A stretch of 5,336 nt of DNA. Origin: Azoarcus sp. Lineage in GTDB: Bacteria > Pseudomonadota > Gammaproteobacteria > Burkholderiales > Rhodocyclaceae. Of the stretch, positions 1-5,336 are shown piece after piece. Location: NCBI GenBank assembly GCA_023230755.1, contig JALNWS010000243.1, positions 1-5,336 of the forward strand, written 5' to 3'. Under the pieces are notes generated by a model, which was not told the origin of the DNA, did not search any database, and saw only the letters and a program-made list of their open reading frames with translations. The first letter of the stretch is position 1; each line of letters opens with the position of its first letter. A program made the position numbers and the translations under genes.

Positions 1-687
1 GATGCTGCGCGCCGCCAGCTCCGGATGCGCGGCGCAGCTCTGATGCACGGCGCCATCGAACACGATGTGCTCGTACACCTCGTCCGACACCACCACGATA
101 CCGGTGTTGCGGGTGAGCGCCGCAAGCCGTGCGAGGTCGTCCGCGGACCACACGGTCGCGGTGGGGTTGTGCGGAGAGTTGATCATGATCATCCGCGTCC
201 GCGGCCCGATCGCTGCCGCGACCGCGGCCCAGTCCGGACGGTAATCCGGCACCCGCAACTGCATGCGGATGACCTTGCCACCGGCCAGCTCGATCGCCGG
301 TCCGTAGGCGTCGTACACCGGCTCGAACACGATCACTTCATCACCAGCATGAACCAGCGCACTGACCGCGGTGAACAAGGCCTGAGTAGCGCCTGCGGTG
401 ACTGTCACCTCGTGCTCCACATCGTAGGCTGTTCCGTACAGCGCCTCGACCTTGCGCACGATGGCTTCACGCAAAGGCAGACAGCCCGCCAGCGGGGCAT
501 ACTGATTGAAGCCCGCCTTCATCCAGTGGGCGACGCGTTCGAACAGGATCTCCTCCGCATTGAAGTCCGGAAAGCCCTGCGACAGGTTGATTGCACCGCA
601 CTCCTGCGCAAGCCGGGACATGACGGTAAAGATGGTGGTGCCAACGGTCGGCAGGCGCGATTCGATCGGAGCGGGAAAATGCGGCAT
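1..687 (-). CDS. ybdL: Methionine aminotransferase-like PLP enzyme (class I/II), N-terminal part, cut by window edge
   Basis: The minus-strand frame is open from an ATG at 687-685 to base 1, giving 229 codons that start MPHFPAPIES. The C-terminal part lies outside the window. Fold-type I aminotransferase motifs appear in order: NLSQGFPDF (34-42), NQYAP (61-65), VTAGATQA (97-104), NSPHNPT (170-176) and SDEVYEHI (201-208). Asp202 is expected to bind the PLP pyridine nitrogen and Tyr205 the cofactor phenol oxygen. The PLP lysine, expected in an SFGKT-type motif, lies just past the edge. From memory of the family, the whole segment aligns closely with E. coli YbdL, a methionine aminotransferase of about 386 residues. 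That enzyme interconverts methionine and 4-methylthio-2-oxobutanoate, the last step of methionine salvage, in the cytoplasm. AGGA sits 7 nt upstream of the ATG and supports this start. The gene is divergent from mtnA, which supports a methionine or methylthio role. Kynurenine or glutamine transaminase activity is possible, as relatives are promiscuous. The family call is firm; the substrate is inferred. Confidence 0.9.
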   Translation of the reverse strand, partial: MPHFPAPIESRLPTVGTTIFTVMSRLAQECGAINLSQGFPDFNAEEILFERVAHWMKAGFNQYAPLAGCLPLREAIVRKVEALYGTAYDVEHEVTVTAGATQALFTAVSALVHAGDEVIVFEPVYDAYGPAIELAGGKVIRMQLRVPDYRPDWAAVAAAIGPRTRMIMINSPHNPTATVWSADDLARLAALTRNTGIVVVSDEVYEHIVFDGAVHQSCAAHPELAARSI

Positions 688-905
688 GGGAATCCTGGCG
701 GATCGATAATGACTGGGATTTGCATTCTCGCAGAGTCACGATTGATCGCAAGCGCCGCACCGCCGGGCATTCGGACTTGCGGACAGGACCGAGGACTGGC
801 ACATTCCGAGGCTTAACTTGCCCCAGAGAGCAGGAGACAGGATCGGAGCAGGTCTGCGGCGACGCACTTTGTCGCGTGCATCCACCCCCGGTCCGGATCC
901 ACACC
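688..905. promoter_or_regulatory. Divergent intergenic region, candidate promoters for the aminotransferase and mtnA
   Basis: This 218-bp gap separates two genes transcribed away from each other, so it should hold both promoters. The only AT-rich core is at about 705-712. It gives GATAAT (705-710, plus strand, 5 of 6 to the sigma-70 -10 consensus) and, overlapping it on the minus strand, CATTAT (712-707, 4 of 6). Neither has a convincing -35 box at 16-18 bp. A plus-strand start near 717 would leave a leader of about 190 nt before mtnA. A second, weaker plus-strand pair is TTGCGG (777-782) and CACATT (800-805) with a 17-bp spacer. I could not recognise a SAM or SAH riboswitch, nor any protein-coding frame with support. 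Confidence 0.3.
855..880 (+). other. Interrupted inverted repeat (possible hairpin) in the mtnA leader
   Basis: GCGAC (859-863) pairs with GTCGC (871-875) across a 7-nt loop. Outer TGC (855-857) pairs with GCA (878-880) beyond a small internal mismatch at 858 and 876-877. A competing pairing, GCAC (864-867) with GTGC (876-879), is mutually exclusive with the first stem. The element ends 25 nt before the mtnA ATG, so it could affect translation or be an operator half-site pair. In GC-rich DNA a stem of this size can arise by chance. Confidence 0.25.
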
Positions 906-1976
906 ATGTTCGTACAACCCGTTCCAACGCTGCGCCGCGATGGCGACAGCCTGCTGATACTCGACCAGACTGCGCTGCCGTGGCGGCGTGAACAGTATCG
1001 CCTGAATACCCTAGACGAGGTCGCGCACGCCATCCGGACCATGCAGGTTCGAGGCGCGCCGCTGATTGGCGCCACGGCTGCAATGGGGGTCGCGCTCGCC
1101 CTCACCCGCGCGGGCGCCGACGACGAACATCTCGAACACGCCCTGACGCTGCTCGCGGCCACACGTCCGACTGCGGTCAATCTGCACTGGGCCTTGGACC
1201 GCATGGCCGGCATTCTGCGTCCGTTGCCGGCGGCCCGCCGCGCTGCCGCGGCGTGGGACGCCGCCGATGCCATCTGTGTTGACGACGCGGCGACCTGCGA
1301 CGCCATCGGCCGTCACGGCCTCGCCCTGCTGCGCGAACTGCCCGCCCGTGGCGGGCGCGCCCTGCGCGTCATGACGCATTGCAACGCGGGCTGGCTGGCC
1401 ACACTCGGCGCAGGCACTGCGCTCGCCCCCGTCTATGCCGCCCAGGCCGCCGGGCTCGACATTGAAGTCATCGCCAGCGAGACCCGCCCCCGCAACCAGG
1501 GCCTGCTCACCGCCTGGGAACTGCGCGAAGCTGGCGTACCGCACCTGCTGATCGCCGACAATGCCGCCGGCCATCTGCTGATGCATGGCGAGGCTGACGT
1601 GGTGATCACCGGTGCCGACCGCATTGCCGCCAACGGCGACAGCGCGAACAAGATCGGCACCCTGCTCAAGGCGCTTGCCGCGCGGGCGGCCGGCGTTCCC
1701 TTTTACATTGCCGCACCCTATTCGACGCTCGATTTCGCCAGCCCCGACGGGGCCTCGATTCCGATCGAGGATCGTGGTGCCGACGAAGTCTGTTCCTCCA
1801 TCGGTGTCGACACGCGCGGCGAAACCGTCTCGCTCCGCATCGCGCCCGGCGACACACGCGCAGCCAATCCCGCTTTCGACGTCACGCCGGCCGCCCTGAT
1901 CACCGGCATCATCACCGAACGCGGCGTGATCGCGCCAGAGGCCCTGAGCAGTACCTATGAGGGGGCGCGAGTATGA
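906..1976 (+). CDS. mtnA: S-methyl-5-thioribose-1-phosphate isomerase MtnA
   Basis: This 356-residue cytoplasmic enzyme, of usual family length (about 340-370), converts 5-methylthioribose-1-phosphate (MTR-1-P) to 5-methylthioribulose-1-phosphate. Visible motifs are RGAPLIG (49-55), the RPTAVNLHWA segment (87-96), MTHCNAG with catalytic Cys159 (156-162), ETRPRNQG (192-199), TGADRI with catalytic Asp238 (235-240), and GDSANKIGT (244-252). Cys159 and Asp238 correspond to the Cys160/Asp240 pair of B. subtilis MtnA. The frame runs open upstream to 720, but homology begins close to the ATG at 906. A GGA lies 8 nt before it as a weak ribosome-binding site. An in-frame GTG at 876 would add ten residues and is less likely. 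The stop overlaps the aldolase start in ATGA, implying translational coupling. Some paralogues act on 5-deoxyribose-1-phosphate or belong to the eIF2B-alpha/ribose-1,5-bisphosphate isomerase group. The full motif set favours true MtnA, though activity on 5-deoxyribose-1-phosphate as a second substrate is plausible. Confidence 0.96.
   Translation: MFVQPVPTLRRDGDSLLILDQTALPWRREQYRLNTLDEVAHAIRTMQVRGAPLIGATAAMGVALALTRAGADDEHLEHALTLLAATRPTAVNLHWALDRMAGILRPLPAARRAAAAWDAADAICVDDAATCDAIGRHGLALLRELPARGGRALRVMTHCNAGWLATLGAGTALAPVYAAQAAGLDIEVIASETRPRNQGLLTAWELREAGVPHLLIADNAAGHLLMHGEADVVITGADRIAANGDSANKIGTLLKALAARAAGVPFYIAAPYSTLDFASPDGASIPIEDRGADEVCSSIGVDTRGETVSLRIAPGDTRAANPAFDVTPAALITGIITERGVIAPEALSSTYEGARV
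1959..1965 (+). promoter_or_regulatory. Strong Shine-Dalgarno for the class II aldolase, inside the end of mtnA
   Basis: GAGGGGG lies within the last mtnA codons, 7 nt before the ATG at 1973. It fixes that start and supports initiation by ribosomes terminating at the overlapping TGA. It is the best ribosome-binding site in the window. Confidence 0.6.
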
Positions 1977-2632
1977 GCATTACCGAAGAAGGCCTGCGCG
2001 AGGAGTTGTTCGCCACGGCACTGGAAATGGGGCGCACCGGGCTAAACGTCGGCACCTCGGGCAATGCCAGCGTGCGCTGGGGCCAGGGTCTGCTGATCAC
2101 CCCCAGCGGTATCGCCGCGAGTGCCTGCACCCCCGCTGACATGGTGGAACTCAATGCCAGTGGCAAGGCCAGGGGCTCGCTTGCACCGTCGTCCGAGTGG
2201 CAACTCCATCGTGACATCTACGCTGCCTGTCCCGGCGCGGGCGCGATCCTTCACGCCCACTCCCCCTTTGCCACCGCGCTGGCCTGCCAGCGCAGAGGCA
2301 TTCCGCCCTTCCATTACATGATTGCCCGCTTCGGCGGCACCGACGTGCGCTGTGCCCCTTACGCCACTTTCGGCACCCAGGCGCTGTCGGATGCCGCTGT
2401 TGCCGCACTCATTGACCGCAGCGCCTGTCTGCTCGCCAACCACGGCATGGTGGTCTTCGGACGCGACCTTGCCCACGCTCTCGCTCAGGCCATCGAATTT
2501 GAAACCCTTTGCGAACAGTACTGGCGCACCCTGCAACTGGGCGATCCGGTGCTGCTCTCGGCTGCCGAAATGGCGGAGGTCATCGAGCGCTTCCGCTGGT
2601 ACGGCCGTCCTCACGCCGCCCGACCGTCGTGA
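1973..2632 (+). CDS. Class II aldolase, FucA/Ald2-like, coupled to mtnA (candidate methylthioribulose-1-phosphate aldolase)
   Basis: This 219-residue class II aldolase/adducin-family protein is close in length to E. coli FucA (215). It aligns with FucA almost without gaps, offset by two residues. The phosphate-binding GTSGN loop is at 27-31 and TPSG at 43-46. PSSEW (72-76) carries catalytic Glu75 (FucA Glu73). The zinc ligands are His94, His96 and His157 (FucA 92, 94, 155). HYM holds Tyr115 (FucA Tyr113), followed by CAPYATFGT (127-135). These residues indicate retro-aldol cleavage of a ketose-1-phosphate to dihydroxyacetone phosphate (DHAP) and an aldehyde. The start overlaps the mtnA stop by 4 bp, so the natural substrate is probably the MtnA product. 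That would make it an Ald2-type enzyme yielding DHAP plus (methylthio)acetaldehyde, or acetaldehyde from 5-deoxyribulose-1-phosphate. The alternative is MtnB, the dehydratase of classical salvage from the same fold. MtnB usually has a KPSAET-type motif and a different middle section, which I do not see. Automatic annotation may say L-fuculose-phosphate aldolase. The family is firm; the substrate is inferred. Confidence 0.92.
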   Translation: MSITEEGLREELFATALEMGRTGLNVGTSGNASVRWGQGLLITPSGIAASACTPADMVELNASGKARGSLAPSSEWQLHRDIYAACPGAGAILHAHSPFATALACQRRGIPPFHYMIARFGGTDVRCAPYATFGTQALSDAAVAALIDRSACLLANHGMVVFGRDLAHALAQAIEFETLCEQYWRTLQLGDPVLLSAAEMAEVIERFRWYGRPHAARPS

Positions 2633-2678
2633 GCGACCGCTGCTCGAAGCGCCCGCTGACGACGGCACGCACCCCGCC

Positions 2679-5069
2679 ATGAGCCGCCCGCCGCTGCCAC
2701 CACTGCCGAGCGCCCTGCTCCGCCTCGCTCTGCCGCTGATCGTGTTTGCTGCCATTTGGGGCGGACTCGACAAGCTTGAGCAACAGGCGCGCGAAGGGGA
2801 GGAACAGCAGAATATCTCTGCCTTCCAGCGCACCGCCGCACAACAGATCGAGCGCCTGCGCAGCGAACTCGCCGCCGCGCGCACCGAGCGTGGCAGCGAG
2901 GCACATAAGCTGGTGGCCCGGGTACTGGACAGTCGCCGCGACGCGCGCGACGTCAGCCTGGAGATCATCGACATTGGTGGCGGCCAGCCCAGGCTGATTT
3001 ACCAGGATCCCGACCTGCGCCCGAACACCATGATGTACGTCGAACAACTTGTATTCGGGCAACGGCGCTGGCTCGTCGAAGTGTCACCCCTGCCTGGCCA
3101 CTACATGCTGAACCCCAGCCCGTCGATCGAGACCCTGCACTGGGGAGGGCCGCTGATCGGGCTGCTCGGCGCCCTGCTGATTGTGCTGCTGCAGTCACGT
3201 GGGAGCAGCGTCAGGCGTCAGGTACTGCGCCAGACCAGTGCGCTTGAGCACATGAACCACCAGCTCGAACGCAGCAACAACGCCTTGCAGGCGGAGATCG
3301 CACGCAGCGCCGAAGCCGAGCGTAGCCTGCGCAACACGACCACGCTCCAGCGCGCCATTCTCGACGGATCGGAGTACGCGATCGTGTCGACCGACACCAA
3401 TGGTCTGATTGAGCTTTTCAATCCGGCAGCGGAACGTATCTTTGGGTGGCGTGCAGACGAACTTGTCGGCAGGGCCACCCCGCTGCTGTTCTGCCCGGAA
3501 CACGAACTCGCCCGTCTCCAAACACGCGATGCCCACGGTTTTTTCGCGATGCTCGGCGAAGCCCGCGCCGGCCATGCAGCCGACCCCCGTGAAATGACCC
3601 TGCGGCGCAAGGACGGTCACGAGTTTCCGGCCAGCCTGTCGGTGTCGCCGCTGCACGGTCCCGATGGCGCAATCCGTGGCTACCTGGGCATCGCAACAGA
3701 CATCGGCCGACAGAAAGCGGCCGAATCCCGCATCCGGTTTCTCGCCCATTACGACGCACTGACCGAACTGCCCAACCGCAACTTTCTCGGACAGCGCCTG
3801 GCCGAGGCGCAGGAGCTGTGCCGTCGCAAGGGGGAACCGCTGGCGCTGCTGTTTCTCGACCTTGACCGTTTCAAGTACGTCAACGATTCACTCGGCCACC
3901 ATGCCGGTGATCTGCTTCTACAGGCTGTCTCCAGGCGCTTCATGACCTGCGTCCGGGGCGAGGACACCGTCGCGCGCACTGGCGGTGACGAGTTCGTGAT
4001 CCTGTTGCCCTCACTGCCCGACCGCAATCGCGCCACCGAGGTGGCGGAGCGCGTCCTGGCCGCATTGCGCGAACCCTTCGACATCCGCGGCCAGCGCCTG
4101 ACGATCTCGCCCAGCATCGGCATCGCCCTCTATCCTGAAGACGGTACCGACGCTGAAACGCTGATCAAGCACGCCGACGCCGCCATGTATCAGGCCAAGG
4201 CGGCCGGGCGGAACGCCTATCGATTTTATGACATACAGTTTTCCCGCGATGTCTCTGACCGTCTGGTGCTCGAGAACGAACTGCGCCTCGCACTTGAGCA
4301 CAAGCAATTCATCCTCCATTACCAGCCGCAGTTCGATGTTCACAGCGGCGAGATTACCGGGATCGAGGCGTTGCTGCGCTGGCAGCATCCGCAACATGGC
4401 CTGGTCCCTCCCGATCGCTTCATTCCGATAGCCGAAGACAGCGGCCTGATTGTTCCAATTGGGGACTGGGTGCTGCGCGCCGCCTGCACCCAGGCGCGTG
4501 CGTGGCGCGTCGCCGGCCTGCTCGATGCACCGATGGCGGTCAATCTGTCGGCACGCCAGTTCGATCAGGCTGACCTCCCCGAACAAATTGCCAGCGTACT
4601 GGAAGCCACCGGTCTGCCGGCCACACGGCTGGAACTCGAGCTTACCGAGAGCCTTGTGATGCGCGAACCCGAGCGCAGTTCGGACACCCTGAGCCGGTGC
4701 AAGGCCCTCGGCCTGACGATCGCGATCGATGATTTCGGCACCGGCTACTCCAGCCTCGCCTATCTGCGCCGTTTCCCCATTGACCGACTGAAGATCGACA
4801 GCTCCTTCATCAAGGACATTGTCGACGAACCCGACGACGCCGCCATCGCGCAGGCGATCATTGCGATGGCGCACAGCCTGCGGTTGAGCGTTGTTGCCGA
4901 AGGTGTCGAAAGCGAAGCGCAGCTGCGCCTGCTGCGCCAGTGGCAGTGCGGCATGTATCAGGGTTTTCTGTCCAGCCACCCCTTGCCGGGCGCCGCCCTC
5001 ACCGCTTTGTTGCGTGACATGAAGACCGCCGGGGCTACCGAACCCGCGCCCCCACTGAGTCAGCCCTGA
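2679..5069 (+). CDS. Membrane-anchored PAS-GGDEF-EAL protein (bifunctional c-di-GMP synthase/phosphodiesterase)
   Basis: This 796-residue inner-membrane sensor turns over cyclic di-GMP. TM1 is at about 11-30, a periplasmic part at 31-153 begins with a coiled helix, TM2 is at about 157-172, and a charged coiled coil spans 178-222. A PAS domain (about 221-345) contains FNPAAERIFGW and ends with the usual GYLGIATDI. The GGDEF domain (about 352-520) has DALTELPNR, metal ligand Asp394 in LDLDRFK, an intact GGDEF at 435-439 and inhibitory-site RGED at 426-429. The EAL domain (about 528-780) has EALLRW (563-568) and the expected residues Glu563, Asn622, Glu654, Asp684/Asp685 (DDFGTGYSSL), Lys705, Glu741 and Gln761. 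Both activities therefore look possible; which one dominates cannot be read from sequence. The frame is open from 2322, but the first 119 codons overlap the aldolase gene out of frame and show no family pattern. ATG 2679 is followed directly by TM1, and no ATG, GTG or TTG lies in frame between 2632 and it. No good Shine-Dalgarno is visible. The 46-bp gap suggests co-transcription with the aldolase. Confidence 0.95.
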   Translation: MSRPPLPPLPSALLRLALPLIVFAAIWGGLDKLEQQAREGEEQQNISAFQRTAAQQIERLRSELAAARTERGSEAHKLVARVLDSRRDARDVSLEIIDIGGGQPRLIYQDPDLRPNTMMYVEQLVFGQRRWLVEVSPLPGHYMLNPSPSIETLHWGGPLIGLLGALLIVLLQSRGSSVRRQVLRQTSALEHMNHQLERSNNALQAEIARSAEAERSLRNTTTLQRAILDGSEYAIVSTDTNGLIELFNPAAERIFGWRADELVGRATPLLFCPEHELARLQTRDAHGFFAMLGEARAGHAADPREMTLRRKDGHEFPASLSVSPLHGPDGAIRGYLGIATDIGRQKAAESRIRFLAHYDALTELPNRNFLGQRLAEAQELCRRKGEPLALLFLDLDRFKYVNDSLGHHAGDLLLQAVSRRFMTCVRGEDTVARTGGDEFVILLPSLPDRNRATEVAERVLAALREPFDIRGQRLTISPSIGIALYPEDGTDAETLIKHADAAMYQAKAAGRNAYRFYDIQFSRDVSDRLVLENELRLALEHKQFILHYQPQFDVHSGEITGIEALLRWQHPQHGLVPPDRFIPIAEDSGLIVPIGDWVLRAACTQARAWRVAGLLDAPMAVNLSARQFDQADLPEQIASVLEATGLPATRLELELTESLVMREPERSSDTLSRCKALGLTIAIDDFGTGYSSLAYLRRFPIDRLKIDSSFIKDIVDEPDDAAIAQAIIAMAHSLRLSVVAEGVESEAQLRLLRQWQCGMYQGFLSSHPLPGAALTALLRDMKTAGATEPAPPLSQP

Positions 5070-5097
5070 GAGCGAGCACCGGGGCCGGATCAGGGGC
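5064..5097. terminator. Inverted repeat between convergent genes, possible weak bidirectional terminator
   Basis: CCCTGA (5064-5069) and TCAGGG (5090-5095) are perfect inverted copies 20 bp apart. Each contains the stop codon of one of the two convergent genes. One bulged base lets a further G-C pair form (5063 with 5097). The enclosed sequence is GC-rich, with CCGG repeated around GG. There is no T-tract on either strand, so this is not a canonical intrinsic terminator. The symmetry may simply reflect two genes that both end in a CCC-TGA codon pair. Confidence 0.25.
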
Positions 5098-5336
5098 GTG
5101 CAGCGGTTCCGGTCATGGTTTCGAGTACGCGCAACAGGCTTGACGTATCGTCGTGTCCCCAACCGGACGCCATCAGTGCATTGAGCTGCTGCCAGACCTG
5201 GGCGGCAATCGGTAAGGGCACACCCAGCGCACAGGCTTCCTGCATCAGAATGCCGAAGTCCTTGTGATGCAGCCGCGCCTCGACTCCGGCGGAGAAATCG
5301 CGGCTCACCATCCGCGCCCCCATCACCTCAAGCACC
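5090..5336 (-). CDS. 3-hydroxyisobutyrate dehydrogenase-family NAD(P)-dependent oxidoreductase, C-terminal part, cut by window edge
   Basis: The last 81 codons plus the TGA stop (5092-5090) of a gene entering from beyond the right edge are present. The first complete codon here is an internal GTG (5335-5333), not a start. The segment resembles the all-helical C-terminal domain of the beta-hydroxyacid dehydrogenase family (3-hydroxyisobutyrate dehydrogenase, GarR/GlxR tartronate semialdehyde reductase, 4-hydroxybutyrate dehydrogenases). It shows SRDFSAG (11-17), RLHHKDF (21-27, the family's conserved K-D pair), the VPLPIAAQV segment (39-47) and SGWGHDDTSSL (57-67). The Rossmann domain and catalytic lysine lie outside the window, so cofactor and substrate cannot be assigned. 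Such enzymes reversibly oxidise short beta-hydroxyacids or reduce semialdehydes in the cytoplasm. The gene converges on the GGDEF-EAL gene and is transcribed separately from the mtnA cluster, so a shared pathway is not indicated. Confidence 0.85.
   Translation of the reverse strand, partial: VLEVMGARMVSRDFSAGVEARLHHKDFGILMQEACALGVPLPIAAQVWQQLNALMASGWGHDDTSSLLRVLETMTGTAARP

Noticed and set aside
25..816. Plus-strand open frame of 263 codons opposite the aminotransferase
   Set aside because: The minus strand carries clear aminotransferase motifs over the same bases. The plus-strand product is rich in Arg, His and Asp, without domain pattern, as expected of an antisense shadow in GC-rich DNA.
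797..819. Possible sigma-54 promoter beginning CTGGCAC upstream of mtnA
   Set aside because: The -24-like CTGGCAC is good, but the position where the -12 TTGC element should lie reads GAGG. The nearby TTGC is too far downstream for sigma-54 spacing.
720..905. 62-residue N-terminal extension of mtnA from an upstream ATG
   Set aside because: The extension does not resemble MtnA proteins, whose conserved N-terminus begins close to ATG 906, and it would consume most of the divergent promoter region.
467..1306. Minus-strand open frame of 279 codons across the divergent intergenic region and mtnA
   Set aside because: It overlaps the start of the aminotransferase in another frame and runs antisense to mtnA. 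The product is a low-complexity Ser/Arg/Ala sequence with no recognisable motif.
1973..2632. Assignment of the aldolase as MtnB, methylthioribulose-1-phosphate dehydratase
   Set aside because: MtnA adjacency suggests it, but the PSSEW motif, the HYM tyrosine and the CAPYATFGT segment follow FucA residue for residue. The MtnB-type KPSAET motif is absent. It stays as the main alternative pending a phylogeny.
2322..2678. 119-residue N-terminal extension of the GGDEF-EAL protein
   Set aside because: It overlaps the well-supported aldolase in another frame and would place a Ser/Arg/Pro-rich stretch before the first membrane segment. The ATG at 2679 directly precedes TM1.
2042..2974. Minus-strand open frame of 310 codons opposite the aldolase and the start of the GGDEF-EAL gene
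   Set aside because: Plus-strand proteins have precise family motifs throughout. The antisense product shows none and spans two unrelated genes.
4011..5162. Minus-strand open frame of 383 codons opposite the GGDEF and EAL region
   Set aside because: The plus strand encodes a complete EAL domain here, and the antisense frame also overlaps the end of the oxidoreductase gene. It is the usual mirror frame of high-GC third positions.

Overview
The window is GC-rich and densely coding. It reads as chromosomal DNA of a proteobacterium. A betaproteobacterium of the Rhodocyclales (Thauera/Azoarcus-like) is my best guess, from base composition, codon use and gene content; this is inference, not a match I could run. 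No RNA genes, insertion sequences, CRISPR arrays or phage genes are visible.

Layout, left to right. (1) Positions 1-687, minus strand: the N-terminal 229 codons of a fold-type I PLP aminotransferase that closely resembles E. coli YbdL (methionine aminotransferase), cut by the window edge. (2) Positions 688-905: a 218-bp divergent intergenic region with the only plausible promoters and a small interrupted hairpin in the mtnA leader. (3) Positions 906-1976, plus: mtnA, 5-methylthioribose-1-phosphate isomerase, with both catalytic residues. (4) Positions 1973-2632, plus: a class II aldolase overlapping mtnA by 4 bp. It is FucA-like, not MtnB-like, and keeps the FucA zinc ligands and catalytic Glu and Tyr. 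(5) Positions 2679-5069, plus: a membrane-anchored PAS-GGDEF-EAL protein with both c-di-GMP active sites intact. (6) Positions 5090-5336, minus: the C-terminal end of a 3-hydroxyisobutyrate-dehydrogenase-family oxidoreductase, convergent with the previous gene and only 20 bp from it.

The most interesting point is the mtnA-aldolase pair. In the classical methionine salvage pathway MtnA is followed by the dehydratase MtnB. Here the coupled partner looks like an aldolase, as in the 'DHAP shunt' described for Rhodospirillum rubrum and some E. coli. In that shunt 5-methylthioribulose-1-phosphate or 5-deoxyribulose-1-phosphate is split to dihydroxyacetone phosphate plus (methylthio)acetaldehyde or acetaldehyde. 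The route needs no oxygen, unlike the acireductone dioxygenase step of classical salvage. The divergent methionine aminotransferase, which normally catalyses the last step of classical salvage, makes the neighbourhood metabolically mixed. The c-di-GMP gene may be co-transcribed with the pair, but no functional link is shown by sequence.
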